A stretch of DNA of 64,000 nucleotides from an uncultured bacterium (GCA_900551915.1 URXT01000009.1:1-64000); one strand, 5' to 3'. Positions 27,047 to 35,886 are shown, numbered from the stretch's first letter. Numbers and translations are program-made. Notes: generated by a model not told the origin, from the sequence alone.

Positions 27047-28486
27047 TTAAGCGGCATTCTTTTCATTTTGCTGCTCTGCGGCTTTTTTTCGCATCTGGTT
27101 AAAGCTGTTAAAACCTTCAACCCAATTTTCTACAAGTTTTACATCGTCTTTCACAACCTCCTGAGGCAGGCCGGCATGGTGAATTTTAGGAAGTAAATAT
27201 TCTGCACTGTATTCTACCGCATTTGGAATGTCATCATCTGTGTCATTGCAGATATAAATTAATTTTCCGTCTTTATCATACTTTTCACCGATTATTGTTA
27301 TTTCATGACCGTTAATGATTTCGTTGTCAGGATTAATTTGTGTATATCCGATAATAACGTTTTCACCAAGCTTCAAGGCATCAGAAATCTGGCGTTTCAT
27401 AGTATCAAAATCTGTCTCATAGCCAATCAATCTTGCGTTATCGTCTACGGTCTGGTATGTTACTGAAATCTTGTTTTTATCTTCTACTACTGACTCTGTA
27501 AATGTTTTTTCAAATTCAATCAAGCCTTTGTCATTTTGGTTAAATTTTCCTTTGCGCTTGTCGCTCAGAGAATCATAAGTCTGTTGAGACCCAATTTGCA
27601 TTAAGGTTCCCTGCATTAAAGCATCTACAACAGACCGCTCATTTCCGTCACGGTTTGCAACCTGGATTTTTGCTCTGATATATGCATTTTTATCAGGTGC
27701 AAAGGTTAAATGAGCCTGATTAAAATCATCCATTTTATAAGGAACTTCAAAAGCATTTAAAAGCCAGATTGAGTCAAGAGTGTTATCAGTAAGGTTTTTA
27801 AGCTGGATTGTTTTATCAACGGCCATTCTGGGTGAAGTTATGCCTTCAACAAATCTGGCAAATTCAGAAGGCATTTTCTTTGCAAGATTAAATTCAATAC
27901 TTGAAGCAACACAGGTTCCCGAATGTTCAACATCAATATCAAGCTGTGCAAGTTTTCGCGGAATAAGTTTATCCTTATCCATTTTATGGTCAGACATGTA
28001 AGTATCGATTAGTTCGCTTTTCATTTCTTTGGGTATATCGCCAAATTGCTGGGTTATAACATGCGGATCTGCAAGCGTAGTTATTGTATCTTTAAGAATA
28101 ATCTCTTTAGGAAGTCCGTTTGCGCGTTCTTTTGTTGCGATTTTATATAAGTTATCAAGCACTGTAGATTTGTCATTAGAATTCGAATTTAACAGAATGC
28201 CAGATTTTAAAAGTTCCTTCATCTGTTTTTTAGAGGTTTTATCAAGATTTGAAAGAATTGTATTATATTTATTCTTTTCCTCCTGACTGTTCATTCTGGT
28301 TCGAAGCGCAGAAGCAGTAAAGGAGGGATTAAACGGAATTGTATTAATTATAGGATTTGAAACATAAGAACAAGAAGCACCCTCCGGCTGAGCGGAAGTT
28401 TTTTTCACCGCTGAAGTCTTAACACGCTCTGTTGTGTTATAATTATATTGTCGAGAATTTACACCTACTGAATACACTATTTTCAC
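27047..28486 (-). CDS. Uncharacterised protein, possible papain-like cysteine peptidase
   Basis: 479 residues with no family I can name. A Cys in DVEHSGTCVASSIEFNLAKK (about residue 190) and a His in NGHEITIIGEKYD (about 400), followed by ICNDTDDDIPN, are ordered and spaced like the Cys-His-Asn/Asp triad of papain-fold peptidases; the Gln upstream of the Cys is not obvious. This is an inference from motif order. The N-terminus (Ser/Asn/Tyr/Thr rich, then NPIINTIPFNPSFTASALR) resembles other lineage-type proteins here. There is no Sec signal or membrane segment. It is a single gene with its own upstream spacer. Confidence 0.5.
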   Translation of the reverse strand: MKIVYSVGVNSRQYNYNTTERVKTSAVKKTSAQPEGASCSYVSNPIINTIPFNPSFTASALRTRMNSQEEKNKYNTILSNLDKTSKKQMKELLKSGILLNSNSNDKSTVLDNLYKIATKERANGLPKEIILKDTITTLADPHVITQQFGDIPKEMKSELIDTYMSDHKMDKDKLIPRKLAQLDIDVEHSGTCVASSIEFNLAKKMPSEFARFVEGITSPRMAVDKTIQLKNLTDNTLDSIWLLNAFEVPYKMDDFNQAHLTFAPDKNAYIRAKIQVANRDGNERSVVDALMQGTLMQIGSQQTYDSLSDKRKGKFNQNDKGLIEFEKTFTESVVEDKNKISVTYQTVDDNARLIGYETDFDTMKRQISDALKLGENVIIGYTQINPDNEIINGHEITIIGEKYDKDGKLIYICNDTDDDIPNAVEYSAEYLLPKIHHAGLPQEVVKDDVKLVENWVEGFNSFNQMRKKAAEQQNEKNAA

Positions 28487-28572
28487 TCCACTTATTTATA
28501 TAAACAACAATAACTCAAAAAAATTGCCAGTGGAGAAAGAAAATAGTTAACAAATGTAACAATGAGGAAATA

Positions 28573-29574
28573 TTGGAAAAGATTAAAATAAAACCGCTCA
28601 CAATAGACCAGCTTAAAATTTCAATTGACAGACTCACAAGGTTTAAAAACACAGAAACCAAGTATTTGAGGGTTTTTAAAGATATTATCACAAACAATTT
28701 GATTGCTCCGAAGTTCAAAAAATCAGAACTCGATGAACTTGATTATTCGATTTTAAGAGAACTGGCAGAAAAAATTATTAATTTCTCTCTGGAAACGCTA
28801 AATATCAAGTCTGACGGGGATTTACTTATAAACCAGAGACTTTATGATTATGAAAAATCTGTTTTCGTAATCAGTCCTGAAACAGAGCAATTACTCAAAA
28901 ATAGAATTAATTACAAAGGGTTTTTAACACTTTTATCAGAAAATGAAGTTAAAAATCTTCTCTGGCTAAAAGAATTAAATTCAACCGGTGAAATAATTTC
29001 TTTACGCGAAGAAAAGTCACTTCATTTTCCGGTAGAAAAAGTTATTATTTGCGAAGGAATAACTGAAGAAACACTGTTGCCTGAATTTGCGCGGATTTAC
29101 GGGGAAGATTTTGAGAAAAAAGGTATTCATATAATTTCAGCAGGCGGCAAAAATCAGGTTGTAAAAACATATTACCAATTGTCAGAAATACTAAAACTGC
29201 CGATATTTGTGCTTTTGGATAAAGATGCTTCAGAAAATCTTAATTTAATTAATTCAAAATTACGTTCTTGCGATAGAGTTTACATATTGAATTGCGGAGA
29301 GTTTGAGGATTTGCTGACGCGAAATTTACTTGAAAGAACCTTAAATTATGCTTTTGAAAATATTTCTCTTGTGGATTTAAACATTTTGGAGGAAAACCTT
29401 CCTACAGTCAAAAAGCTTGAAGAGATTTTCAAGCATCGAGGCCTTCATGAGTTTAAAAAATCAGAGTTTGCGAATCTGGTGAAAATTAATATTTCAGGCA
29501 AAGAGGATTTGTCAGAAGAAATAATAAAAATACTTGAACAAATACAAGAAACCCTTTTAAAAACACCTAAATAA
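28573..29574 (+). CDS. Stand-alone OLD-like TOPRIM domain protein
   Basis: 333 residues. The start is a TTG at 28573 with GAGG five bases before it. Residues about 150-240 form a TOPRIM-type domain: KVIICEGITEETLLPEFA holds the conserved Glu, IHIISAGGKNQVVK the following strand, and IFVLLDKDASEN the DxD pair. This matches the C-terminal half of OLD-family nucleases, but no ABC ATPase half precedes it; the N-terminal 140 residues are helical and unassigned. OLD-like proteins act in phage defence or DNA repair. Without an ATPase partner in the window, the role is open. Confidence 0.65.
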   Translation: MEKIKIKPLTIDQLKISIDRLTRFKNTETKYLRVFKDIITNNLIAPKFKKSELDELDYSILRELAEKIINFSLETLNIKSDGDLLINQRLYDYEKSVFVISPETEQLLKNRINYKGFLTLLSENEVKNLLWLKELNSTGEIISLREEKSLHFPVEKVIICEGITEETLLPEFARIYGEDFEKKGIHIISAGGKNQVVKTYYQLSEILKLPIFVLLDKDASENLNLINSKLRSCDRVYILNCGEFEDLLTRNLLERTLNYAFENISLVDLNILEENLPTVKKLEEIFKHRGLHEFKKSEFANLVKINISGKEDLSEEIIKILEQIQETLLKTPK

Positions 29575-29577
29575 AGC

Positions 29578-29608
29578 AAAAGGAACTTAGAAATAAAGTT
29601 CCTTTGTA
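29578..29608 (-). terminator. Hairpin between the TOPRIM gene and the flagellar operon
   Basis: AAAGGAACTT (29579-29588) pairs with AAGTTCCTTT (29596-29605) over a seven-base loop. The T-rich side faces the minus strand, so it likely ends the flagellar transcript, and could also act on the TOPRIM transcript. Confidence 0.6.
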
Positions 29609-29641
29609 AAATGGAGTTTAATTTATTAGTATATTGAAAAA

Positions 29642-30478
29642 TTAGTTTCCAACAAGTCTCAAAGCTTCTTCTAAGAGCTCTTTATTTGTAGAAACAAGTT
29701 TATTTGAAATTTCCATCTGAAGTTTCGCCATCTGGAAATACGAAATATTACCTTTAAAGTCAGCATTTGACATTTCCAAAAGTCCTGAACGTATTTGACC
29801 TACCCCAAGAAGCGGTTTGCCGGAGGCTTCCGTTTCAATAAAATAGCCTTCCTTAATTTCATACAAAGCTGCTGCATTATGGAAATTACGTGTTGTCACA
29901 CGATAGAGCGGAACGGTTCTTTTGCCTCCGTCAGCTTTTCCGTAAATTGTTCCGTCTTCTTTTATTTCGTAATCGTCGTACTTGCCAAGATACTTGCCAT
30001 TAGCAGGGTCAATCCACATTTTGATATTTGTTGTCGGAATGTCAAGCGAACCGCCTTTCAAAGCAGTTTGCTCATACAAATCCTGAGATACGGATTTTGT
30101 ACCTTGCATAATCTCGCCTTTGTCATTCAAAATGTAGCCCTGGACAGTATTACCGTTTTTAGCTCTGTAAACTCCCTCGCCGTCAAATTTAAACTCACCT
30201 AAACGAGTATAAACACTTTTGCCTTCTGCAGTTTTTGTTAAGAAAAAGCCTTTGCCTTCAAGAAACAGGTTATCATTTGAGGTACCAGGAGTTGATTTTC
30301 CCTGACCTGTTTTTTTATCATAGTCATCGGCTATTGCTCCGCCGAGAAAGGTTTTGAAATTTACCTGCTGTTCTCTGAAACCCGGCGTATAAATATTTGT
30401 CATGTTATGCGCAATAACATCCATCCAGTTTTGCGTTGATTTCTGGGTATTTAGCGCGGTTGTGTAGGAATCATTCAT
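29642..30478 (-). CDS. Flagellar hook/rod protein (FlgE/FlgG family)
   Basis: 278 residues from the ATG at 30478, which has AAGGAG at good distance; ten extra codons upstream lie inside fliK. The N-terminal rod/hook segment reads ALNTQKSTQNWMDVIAHNMTNIYTPGFRE, the usual flagellar axial start where Asn-rich NxANxxTPGF is conserved. The middle contains GKGFFLTK and VYTRLGEFKFDGEG, as in FlgG/FlgE. The C-terminal helix includes EMSNADFKGNISYFQMAKLQMEISNKLV. It is shorter than a full hook protein, so it may be a rod or minor hook protein. It is the last gene of fliJ-fliK-flgE-like; the start overlaps the fliK stop by 8 bp. Confidence 0.8.
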   Translation of the reverse strand: MNDSYTTALNTQKSTQNWMDVIAHNMTNIYTPGFREQQVNFKTFLGGAIADDYDKKTGQGKSTPGTSNDNLFLEGKGFFLTKTAEGKSVYTRLGEFKFDGEGVYRAKNGNTVQGYILNDKGEIMQGTKSVSQDLYEQTALKGGSLDIPTTNIKMWIDPANGKYLGKYDDYEIKEDGTIYGKADGGKRTVPLYRVTTRNFHNAAALYEIKEGYFIETEASGKPLLGVGQIRSGLLEMSNADFKGNISYFQMAKLQMEISNKLVSTNKELLEEALRLVGN

Positions 30479-31421
30479 TGTCTTTCTCCTTGTTGTTGCG
30501 TTTTTCATTCTGCTCTTGGTTGCGATGCCTGCTGTAGGTTAATTCATTATATGGCAAATCCTGCTCGTCAAATCGCTGCTTAAGGTAAGAGATATTATTT
30601 CTCAAATAGGCTTCCACAGCTTTGTCTCCGGGAATGAAGTTTGCATTAAGATTTCCATTTTTATCAACCCGCATAACAACAGAAACATCTTTATCAAAAT
30701 CTATTCTGAAAGCTTTATTGGTTTTCATCGATTCTGATAAGGCTTCCATCAGGGCAGATGAAACTTTAGCAGTTTTATGAACATTTTGAACTTTTGAAAC
30801 ATCAAGCGACTTTTGAAATTCAGATGCGATGCTTTGCATTGACATATCAGTCTTTGTCACAAGGTTTACAAAAAACTGCGCGTCATCATCGCTCATTGAT
30901 ATTGTACTGTAATCTAATGCCGGTTTGCCTGTATAAACGTCTTTGCTTATTTCAGAGGTAAAAGTCAAATTCTGAATAGAATTTACATCACCCAATTTTG
31001 ATGCAGCATTAATTTTCAACATCTGTGCGATTTCCTCTGATAAAAGCTGATTTTCTTGATTGTGCTGCTGGCTGTTTTGCTGATTGGCATTTTGCTGGCC
31101 TTGCTGTTCTTTAGTTTCTTCTTTTACTGTATTCTCTTGCTTCTGTTCGGTTTTTTCAGCCTTTTCTTCGTTTTTTGCAGAAACTTTTGTTTCCTCCTCT
31201 TTAGGAGAGGTTTCTTTTGATTTAGTTTCATCAGCTTTCTCTGTTTTCGTTTCTGATTTTTCAGAAGAAGGCTGGGTTGTTTTTGTCTCAGACACCTCAG
31301 ACAAAGAATTAAACTGGGATTTAAAAGCAGTATTACCTGTGTTCGTCCTGAAAGTTTGGGAGGAGGCCAGATAATTTGCCATCTCGTTATTTTGCGTTAA
31401 GCTTGATGTATCAATATTCAT
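30471..31421 (-). CDS. fliK: Flagellar hook-length control protein FliK
   Basis: 316 residues. The N-terminal half is a low-complexity Glu/Lys/Thr/Gln-rich stretch, typical of the secreted ruler part of FliK. The C-terminal hook-length control domain (about residues 215-290) reads RIDFDKDVSVVMRVDKNGNLNANFIPGD, then LRNNISYLKQRFDEQDLPYNEL. FliK is exported and signals FlhB to switch substrate class. The Ser/Asn-rich N-terminus is consistent with an export signal. It begins 1 bp after fliJ and overlaps the downstream hook/rod gene. Confidence 0.85.
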   Translation of the reverse strand: MNIDTSSLTQNNEMANYLASSQTFRTNTGNTAFKSQFNSLSEVSETKTTQPSSEKSETKTEKADETKSKETSPKEEETKVSAKNEEKAEKTEQKQENTVKEETKEQQGQQNANQQNSQQHNQENQLLSEEIAQMLKINAASKLGDVNSIQNLTFTSEISKDVYTGKPALDYSTISMSDDDAQFFVNLVTKTDMSMQSIASEFQKSLDVSKVQNVHKTAKVSSALMEALSESMKTNKAFRIDFDKDVSVVMRVDKNGNLNANFIPGDKAVEAYLRNNISYLKQRFDEQDLPYNELTYSRHRNQEQNEKRNNKEKDNE

Positions 31422-31422
31422 T

Positions 31423-31914
31423 TTATAAACCTTCCTCCAGTTGTTCCAACTGTTTTAGAATTTCCCGGTCTTCTTCTTCCTGCCGTTCTTTTGACTGGTT
31501 GAAGAATCTCTGGACTCCGAGTTCTGAAAATTGTTTTAATTCTGCTTTTTTCTCTTCCTCCAGATAGGCCTCGCGGTTCTTCTCTTTGTGTTTTTCCAAA
31601 ACCTTTACAGCCTGTTCCAGTTTTACGAGTTTTGCCTTTTCCATATCCAGAACTTTTTGTGCTTCCGCACGAATCTGTTCAAGCTTTTCCGCCTTGTCCC
31701 AAAGGAATATAAGATAATTGTCGTAGGTCTCATACATCATCGGGTCAGCCTGACGCATATTTATCTGCGTTTGACGGATTTCTTCGTTATTTTTCCGGAT
31801 ATTTTCTTCTGCAATAAATACTTCTTGCTGAGCCTTTTGAACAACCATAAGCTGTTCTTCTTTTTTTCGGATTCTGAAGTCAAGTACTTTTTGCAGTCGG
31901 TATCTAAAAGGCAT
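31423..31914 (-). CDS. fliJ: Flagellar export chaperone FliJ-like protein
   Basis: 163 residues, almost all coiled coil. The opening MPFRYRLQKVLDFRIRKKEE is characteristic of FliJ, which connects the export ATPase FliI to the gate and recycles chaperones. It precedes fliK by 1 bp, the standard gene order. FliI and FliH are not in the window. Confidence 0.85.
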   Translation of the reverse strand: MPFRYRLQKVLDFRIRKKEEQLMVVQKAQQEVFIAEENIRKNNEEIRQTQINMRQADPMMYETYDNYLIFLWDKAEKLEQIRAEAQKVLDMEKAKLVKLEQAVKVLEKHKEKNREAYLEEEKKAELKQFSELGVQRFFNQSKERQEEEDREILKQLEQLEEGL

Positions 31915-32003
31915 TTGCTACACTTTCTTAATATGATTATCTTTTATTTTAAAAGTGTAGCAAACATCTATTTGTATGATATTAATTTAATGAAAATTTT
32001 CTT

Positions 32004-33068
32004 TTAGTCAAGAATTTGGATTCCGGTACCTGTAGCGCGGTTGGTATTATTATAGTAATAACCGTAATTGTCTCTGTAAAACTCTGAATTTCCGCCATCT
32101 TGCATGTCAAAATGATAAGTATCATACGGAGGAATTTGCGGGGAAAAGCCGGTCGGGCAGCCCATACCGAACATATCGCCCAGACGGCTTAGAGTATTTT
32201 TTATACCTTTATTGGTATTCATTGGAGGCATGTAGCCTCCATAGCAGGTTCCGTATGGAGAAGAATATTGTGAAGAAGCTATTGCATCTTTTAATACATC
32301 TACGCGCTTATTTAGATTTCCCTGCTGGATTGCGCCGAGAACCTGGGCTTCAAGGCGGGAAACCCTGCTCAAGTCATCTTCTTTTTCGTAAGTCTTTTTA
32401 AAAACATTTTTTTCAAGTTCAGACAATTCTTGTGGAATTGCATTTTGAAGCTCTTTATTATAATTTACAAAAAGATTTTCAATTCTTTCTTCATTACTAA
32501 GAGAAGGGTAAGTTTTATTAAACATTGATTTTTCAAGCCTGTTAAGGCGTAGATTTATCTCTTGATGGTCAAAAGATTTGCCATATATATTTTTCTCCAC
32601 AAGAGAAAGCCTGGGGTCTTTTTGGTTCGCATTAGTTGTATAAGACACTGGTTTTATATTACTTGCAATATCAGAACGATTAAGCCTGTAAACTCTTGTT
32701 GGTGAAGAGTTATAACGGTGAATCGATCTGTTTAGATTATGAAACTTGTCAAAAGCATTTACATTCTGAGGTCTATAGTAATTGTTATAAGTCGGCCTCG
32801 GATAATTGTTGTTATAATAGCGTGTAGGATAATAATAACGGCTATTCCTCCAATTATTATTGTAGTTGCTATATCTGTTGTAGTAATTGCCGTAATACCC
32901 GTTATTGAAATTATATCGGCCTACACCAAAATACGACGAAGACGGCCGCACAAAAGGATTAAATCCTCTGTTGTATGGAATTGGCCGATAAGTTCTGATA
33001 ACTCTTGCTTCTGTATATGCGTTTGAACTGATTAAGAGTAATACCAGTAATAATACAATTCTCTTCAT
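32004..33068 (-). CDS. Exported Tyr/Asn-rich repeat protein
   Basis: 354 residues. A signal peptide (MKRIVLLLVLLLISSNA) is followed by a Tyr/Asn/Arg-rich region to about residue 110, then repeated coiled-coil-like units with the pattern LxxLExxxFxKTY (LVEKNIYGKSF, RLEKSMFNKTYPSLS, ELEKNVFKKTYEKED, RLEAQVLGAI). The last 90 residues are Gly/Pro/Tyr-rich. This repeat pattern occurs in surface or envelope proteins of melainabacterial relatives as I recall, but I cannot name a family. It lies between recO and the flagellar genes. Confidence 0.7.
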   Translation of the reverse strand: MKRIVLLLVLLLISSNAYTEARVIRTYRPIPYNRGFNPFVRPSSSYFGVGRYNFNNGYYGNYYNRYSNYNNNWRNSRYYYPTRYYNNNYPRPTYNNYYRPQNVNAFDKFHNLNRSIHRYNSSPTRVYRLNRSDIASNIKPVSYTTNANQKDPRLSLVEKNIYGKSFDHQEINLRLNRLEKSMFNKTYPSLSNEERIENLFVNYNKELQNAIPQELSELEKNVFKKTYEKEDDLSRVSRLEAQVLGAIQQGNLNKRVDVLKDAIASSQYSSPYGTCYGGYMPPMNTNKGIKNTLSRLGDMFGMGCPTGFSPQIPPYDTYHFDMQDGGNSEFYRDNYGYYYNNTNRATGTGIQILD

Positions 33069-33135
33069 TTTTTTCTCCTGTTGCTCATCAACTATAAGTT
33101 AATGCAGCAGAAAAACATATTCATCAGCCGGTAAG

Positions 33136-33228
33136 CTATTCTTGCGGCGAATTTTCTTTATTCAAAGACAGCTTCCCGCGTTTAGCCAATTCCCAGTCAA
33201 GAAACAAATCTTTAAGCAGATAAATTCT
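33136..33228 (-). other. Protein-like 30-codon extension in frame after the recO stop
   Basis: Directly after the recO TAG (33231-33229) the same frame stays open for 30 codons to a TAG at 33138-33136. It reads RIYLLKDLFLDWELAKRG, then KLSLNKENSPQE. The composition is that of a real protein. It may be a small ORF with an unusual start, the remains of a longer RecO C-terminus, or chance. No ATG and no Shine-Dalgarno are present. Confidence 0.3.
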
Positions 33229-33990
33229 CTAACTTATTTCTTGCAGAATTTCAGTTGAATTAAACCTGCGTGGAGAATGAAGATTAATGTAGCCCTTCAA
33301 AAGTTCAAAGCAAACAGTACAAATCTTTTCTGTTGCCTTTTCTTCATAAGAACTGTGGTCAAAAAAGTCTGTTATCTCCAATTCTTTAAGAAAATCTCTT
33401 ATTTTACTGTGCATAAGTACATAACCCGCAGAAATATCACTGCAGTTTTTGCAAACAACTCCACCACGATTGGATGAAAAATACATATTGTCATTTTTAA
33501 TTTCGCATCCGCATTTTAGGCAAGTGTTCAGCTCAATGCCCAAACCGGACAAAGCCATCATTTTAAGCTGAAATTTCAAAACAGCAATCATAACTTCTAT
33601 CTTGCCGGAGGATTTTGCAATACAGTCCAGAGTCTGATAAAGCAGTTCAAAAATTTCATTTGAACACGGGTCATCTTCAACACCAAAATTTGTCACAACC
33701 TCGCTTATATAAAGAGAGTAGAAGATTTTATCCATATTCTGCCGCGTTTTGGTGAAAGTATTCAAAGCCTCAGCCTGGCAAATAGTATCTAAATTCTTAC
33801 CCTTATAAAGCATAAGTTTATTTGCAACAAGCAAATCCATGCGGGCGCCAAGTTTGCTTTTCGGCTTTTTTACACCTTTTGCAACACCGCGGATAAGACC
33901 TTTCTCGCGAGAATACATAACAATAATTTTATCAGCCTCACTTAAGTTATAAGACTTAAGATTAATGGCATCTGTTACAAAATTATTCAT
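33229..33990 (-). CDS. recO: DNA repair protein RecO
   Basis: 253 residues from the ATG at 33990; the frame upstream of this lies inside pilT. RecO anneals ssDNA and loads RecA with RecR. The OB-fold N-terminus reads DAINLKSYNLSEADKIIVMYSREKGLI, and GVAKGVKKPKSKLGA is the family signature. A four-Cys zinc finger is present (CLKCGCEI and later VVCKNCSD). The C-terminus YINLHSPRRFNSTEIL matches the usual ending. The gene starts one base after the pilT stop (TAG-A-ATG), so it is translationally coupled. Confidence 0.93.
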   Translation of the reverse strand: MNNFVTDAINLKSYNLSEADKIIVMYSREKGLIRGVAKGVKKPKSKLGARMDLLVANKLMLYKGKNLDTICQAEALNTFTKTRQNMDKIFYSLYISEVVTNFGVEDDPCSNEIFELLYQTLDCIAKSSGKIEVMIAVLKFQLKMMALSGLGIELNTCLKCGCEIKNDNMYFSSNRGGVVCKNCSDISAGYVLMHSKIRDFLKELEITDFFDHSSYEEKATEKICTVCFELLKGYINLHSPRRFNSTEILQEIS

Positions 33991-33991
33991 T

Positions 33992-35101
33992 CTATTGTTT
34001 ATCCCTGTTTCCGGGAGCTGTTCCCTGGAATACTCCGCGGAACATCTGTCTGAGTTCATTTTTATCATCAGAATATTCCAATGCAGTCTCTTCTGTAACA
34101 AAACCTTCAGTATATAAAGAATACAAAGACATGTTCATTGTAATCATGTTGTTGAAAGAGCCTTTTTTAACAAGGTCATAAACCTCTTCAAGTTTATCTT
34201 TTTCAATGAAGTCTTTGACAGTAGAAGTCACAACCAGAAGTTCGCAAGCTGGACGTCTGCCCATTGAATCCTGAAGCGGAACGAGCCTTTGAGAAATTGT
34301 ACCTCTAAGAATTTGGGCAATTTGAGCCCGAACAAATTGTCTGTCAGACGGTTCAAACATATTTACAATTCTGTTTACGGTCTGAACAGCATCGTTAGTA
34401 TGGATTGTTGCAAAGACAAGGTGACCGGTTTCAGCAGCTTTCAGTGCACTCACAATGGTTTCTCTGTCACGGATTTCACCGATAAATATAACATCGGGGT
34501 CTTGTCTTAAAGCATATTTAATACCATCCGGAAATGATGGAGTATCAATTCCTATTTGGCGCTGGGAAACTATTGACTTGCGGTTGCTGAAAATAAATTC
34601 AACAGGGTCTTCAATTGTAATAATATGTTTAGGATAATTGAGGTTGATATAGTCAATCAACGCGGCAATAGTAGTTGACTTACCACTTCCAGTCGGGCCT
34701 GTAATAAGAACAAGACCGTTATTCTGATTTGAAAATTGTTCAATAGCTTTTGGAAGATGCAATTCAGCTACATTTTTAATTTCATAAGGAATAGTTCTTA
34801 TGACAAGTGAATATCTACCAAGCTGTCTGCTTAAATTCACACGGAAACGTGAACAACCGAGGATTTCGTACGCAAAGTCCAAATCATAGACACTATCAAG
34901 ATGATTATTATTTACACTTGCAGGAAGAATTGCGCTAAGAGCTTCATCAATATCAGTTTCCGTTAACATTGGCATGTTAATCTTTATAATTTTACCATCT
35001 TTTCTTATTGCAGGGTATTCATTTACCGCGAGATGAATATCTGAAGCTCCAATTGCAACAGCTCTTTCCAAAAATGCGACTATATCAAAACTGCTTTCCA
35101 C
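33992..35101 (-). CDS. pilT: Type IV pilus retraction ATPase PilT
   Basis: 369 residues from the GTG at 35101, which has AGAGGA six bases upstream; the longer ORF runs through the promoter. Walker A is GPTGSGKSTT, the Asp box TIEDPVEFIF, Walker B DPDVIFIGEIRD, and the His box TGHLVFATIHTNDA. The C-terminal SLYSLYTEGFVTEETALEYS corresponds to the PilT AIRNLIRE-like region. PilT powers pilus disassembly, twitching and DNA uptake. It is the only pilus-motor gene in the window and supports function of the many pilin-like genes. recO follows by one base. Confidence 0.95.
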   Translation of the reverse strand: MESSFDIVAFLERAVAIGASDIHLAVNEYPAIRKDGKIIKINMPMLTETDIDEALSAILPASVNNNHLDSVYDLDFAYEILGCSRFRVNLSRQLGRYSLVIRTIPYEIKNVAELHLPKAIEQFSNQNNGLVLITGPTGSGKSTTIAALIDYINLNYPKHIITIEDPVEFIFSNRKSIVSQRQIGIDTPSFPDGIKYALRQDPDVIFIGEIRDRETIVSALKAAETGHLVFATIHTNDAVQTVNRIVNMFEPSDRQFVRAQIAQILRGTISQRLVPLQDSMGRRPACELLVVTSTVKDFIEKDKLEEVYDLVKKGSFNNMITMNMSLYSLYTEGFVTEETALEYSDDKNELRQMFRGVFQGTAPGNRDKQ

Positions 35102-35131
35102 TATTATTCCTCTCAATTCTTCTTGGTTGAT

Positions 35132-35160
35132 ATTATACCATTTTTGTAAGCATATGACAA
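35132..35160 (-). promoter_or_regulatory. Promoter of pilT-recO
   Basis: TTGTCA (35160-35155), 17 nt, TATAAT (35137-35132) on the minus strand. It yields a short 5' UTR of about 25 nt ahead of the GTG start. Confidence 0.75.
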
Positions 35161-35254
35161 TAACTTTACAAAAAATACAACCATTTATAGGATTTGTTAC
35201 AACCTTGTAACAAAATGAAAAAGAAAAGTCAATTTTGAGAGTCAAAAATACTTT

Positions 35255-35417
35255 ATATAAATGTAAGGGAAATCAAAAATTACAATTGGTAAAACAATAA
35301 AGAAAATATAAAAGATGTTCTAACATAGGACGAATTTAAAGAAAAAGATTTTTTATACTCTCTCTCTTAATATCCTCGTGTTTATTTAATGTTGCCTATT
35401 TCAGGCAACTTTTTTTT
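35255..35417 (+). ncRNA. Candidate small RNA or unexplained transcript upstream of pilT
   Basis: The region 35161-35493 holds no convincing gene. A perfect terminator on the plus strand (35391-35417) has no plus-strand gene ahead of it, which implies a short transcript starting somewhere after 35220. The 5' end given is a guess. No known RNA family was recognised. Confidence 0.25.
35391..35417 (+). terminator. Orphan plus-strand terminator
   Basis: GTTGCC (35391-35396) pairs with GGCAAC (35404-35409), followed by eight Ts. The opposite strand lacks a U tract, so it works in the plus direction. Confidence 0.65.
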
Positions 35418-35442
35418 GCTTAATATTGAAAATTTTTCATGC

Positions 35443-35472
35443 AAAAAGCCGGTTTTATCCGGCTTTTTATTT
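35443..35472. terminator. Bidirectional terminator after the 130-residue protein gene
   Basis: AAAAAGCCGG (35443-35452) pairs with CCGGCTTTTT (35459-35468) across a six-base loop; it lies 25 bp past the stop of the minus-strand gene. Confidence 0.8.
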
Positions 35473-35493
35473 AATTCATTCTATATATGTTTT

Positions 35494-35886
35494 TTAAATT
35501 TCAATATCAATAAATTTGCTGCCGAATTTTTCAGCTTCTTTTGCAACAATAAGTGCAGCATCGTCTTTATTAATAGATAAATGGTTTGGATTTTTAGCAC
35601 TTAATGCGTTATAAAATGAATTTGCAGCTTCTTGCAATTCAGGATACTTTTTGCTTAAAATCTTCTTTGCCTGAAAATAATCACAAGTTTTTTCCATTGT
35701 GCTGCCAACTTTTTTGCCTAAAATATCAGCAACTGTTTTATCAACCGAATCCATATTATGTGCAAATGCTCCCGACATAATTGTCATAATATCGCCAAAA
35801 GGGTATTTTTGACCAAATGCTGGTGTTGCAGCTTTTTTGTTGTAACTTTGAGCTTGAATTGAGGTAAAATTTGAATTAATGTTCAT
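35494..35886 (-). CDS. Small protein of unknown function with lineage-type N-terminus
   Basis: 130 residues. The N-terminus (MNINSNFTSIQAQS, then ATPAFGQKYPFG) matches a pattern seen in several other proteins in the window. The remainder is helical and charged (TVADILGKKVGSTMEKTCDYF, KKILSKKYPELQEAANSFY). No signal peptide, membrane segment or known domain is seen. AGGAGTTTCAAA precedes the ATG. It is flanked by terminators on both sides and is thus monocistronic. Confidence 0.7.
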   Translation of the reverse strand: MNINSNFTSIQAQSYNKKAATPAFGQKYPFGDIMTIMSGAFAHNMDSVDKTVADILGKKVGSTMEKTCDYFQAKKILSKKYPELQEAANSFYNALSAKNPNHLSINKDDAALIVAKEAEKFGSKFIDIEI

